The position numbers were made by a program, and so were the translations under genes. Below the pieces are notes generated by a model. The model searched no databases. It was given only the letters and a program-made list of their open reading frames with translations, and had not been told where the DNA came from. This document shows positions 5,144-5,153 of a DNA stretch of 5,153 nt, piece after piece (the first letter of the stretch is position 1; every line of letters begins with the position of its first letter). Where the stretch lies: positions 1 through 5,153 of the forward strand of contig JAKADI010000188.1 in NCBI GenBank assembly GCA_021820675.1, read 5' to 3'. This DNA is from Bacillota bacterium. Lineage in GTDB: Bacteria > Bacillota > Sulfobacillia > Sulfobacillales > Sulfobacillaceae.

Positions 5144-5153
5144 TGAATGACCA
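5140..5153 (+). CDS. Start of a further gene (partial, product unknown)
   Basis: Only the first four or five codons are present (TTG or ATG, then Asn, Asp). The start is either TTG at 5140, with better spacing from AGGAGG, or ATG at 5143, which overlaps the regulator's TGA stop. An in-frame TGA at 5131 rules out an earlier start. Overlap with the regulator indicates the plus operon continues. Function cannot be read from so few residues; a lipoate-assembly or sHdr accessory gene would fit the context, but that is a guess. Confidence 0.55.

Noticed and set aside
5076..5150. A 24-codon plus-strand frame (starting MRPDYRW) overlapping the regulator's end
   Set aside because: The nearest GGAGG is about 20 nt from the ATG and the frame lies inside the regulator gene; it could hint at a frameshift in the regulator tail, but no evidence favours that over a disordered tail.

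Overview
The window is a divergent sulfur-oxidation locus of the sHdr type (sulfur-oxidising heterodisulfide-reductase-like system), with its lipoate-binding partner and sulfur-carrier proteins. Strong AGGAGG-type ribosome binding sites before almost every gene, roughly balanced base composition and this gene set suggest a Gram-positive acidophilic sulfur oxidiser of the Sulfobacillus kind. That taxonomic guess is inference: no rRNA or other marker is present.

The left half (1-1853) is read on the minus strand. In transcription order it holds a DsrE-family sulfurtransferase (1853-1485), an HdrC-like protein with two [4Fe-4S] motifs (1425-715), and the first 199 codons of an HdrB-like protein (597 to the window edge). 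hdrA and the remaining sHdr genes are not in view and may lie beyond position 1.

The gap 1854-2237 (384 bp) is a two-way control region. It has a perfect 8+8 bp palindrome (1942-1958) wedged between two plausible outward-facing sigma-A-like promoters. On the plus side it also has a leader of about 245 nt with two dyads.

The right half (2238-5153) is read on the plus strand: a GcvH-like lipoate-binding protein (lbpA), tusA, a second dsrE, an LplA/LplB-type lipoate-protein ligase, a winged-helix regulator whose C-terminal half resembles the Fe-S sensing domain of SufR, and the first codons of another gene that overlaps the regulator's stop codon. Spacings are short and no rho-independent terminator is visible, so each half looks like one operon.

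The likely pathway is as follows. TusA and the two DsrE proteins pass sulfane sulfur along cysteine persulfides to the Fe-S rich Hdr-like complex. LbpA, lipoylated on Lys71 by the dedicated ligase, is the dithiol partner of that complex. The SufR-like regulator at the end of the plus operon is the least expected member, because the sHdr regulators I know of are ArsR-type. It may couple Fe-S or redox state to expression from the shared palindrome.
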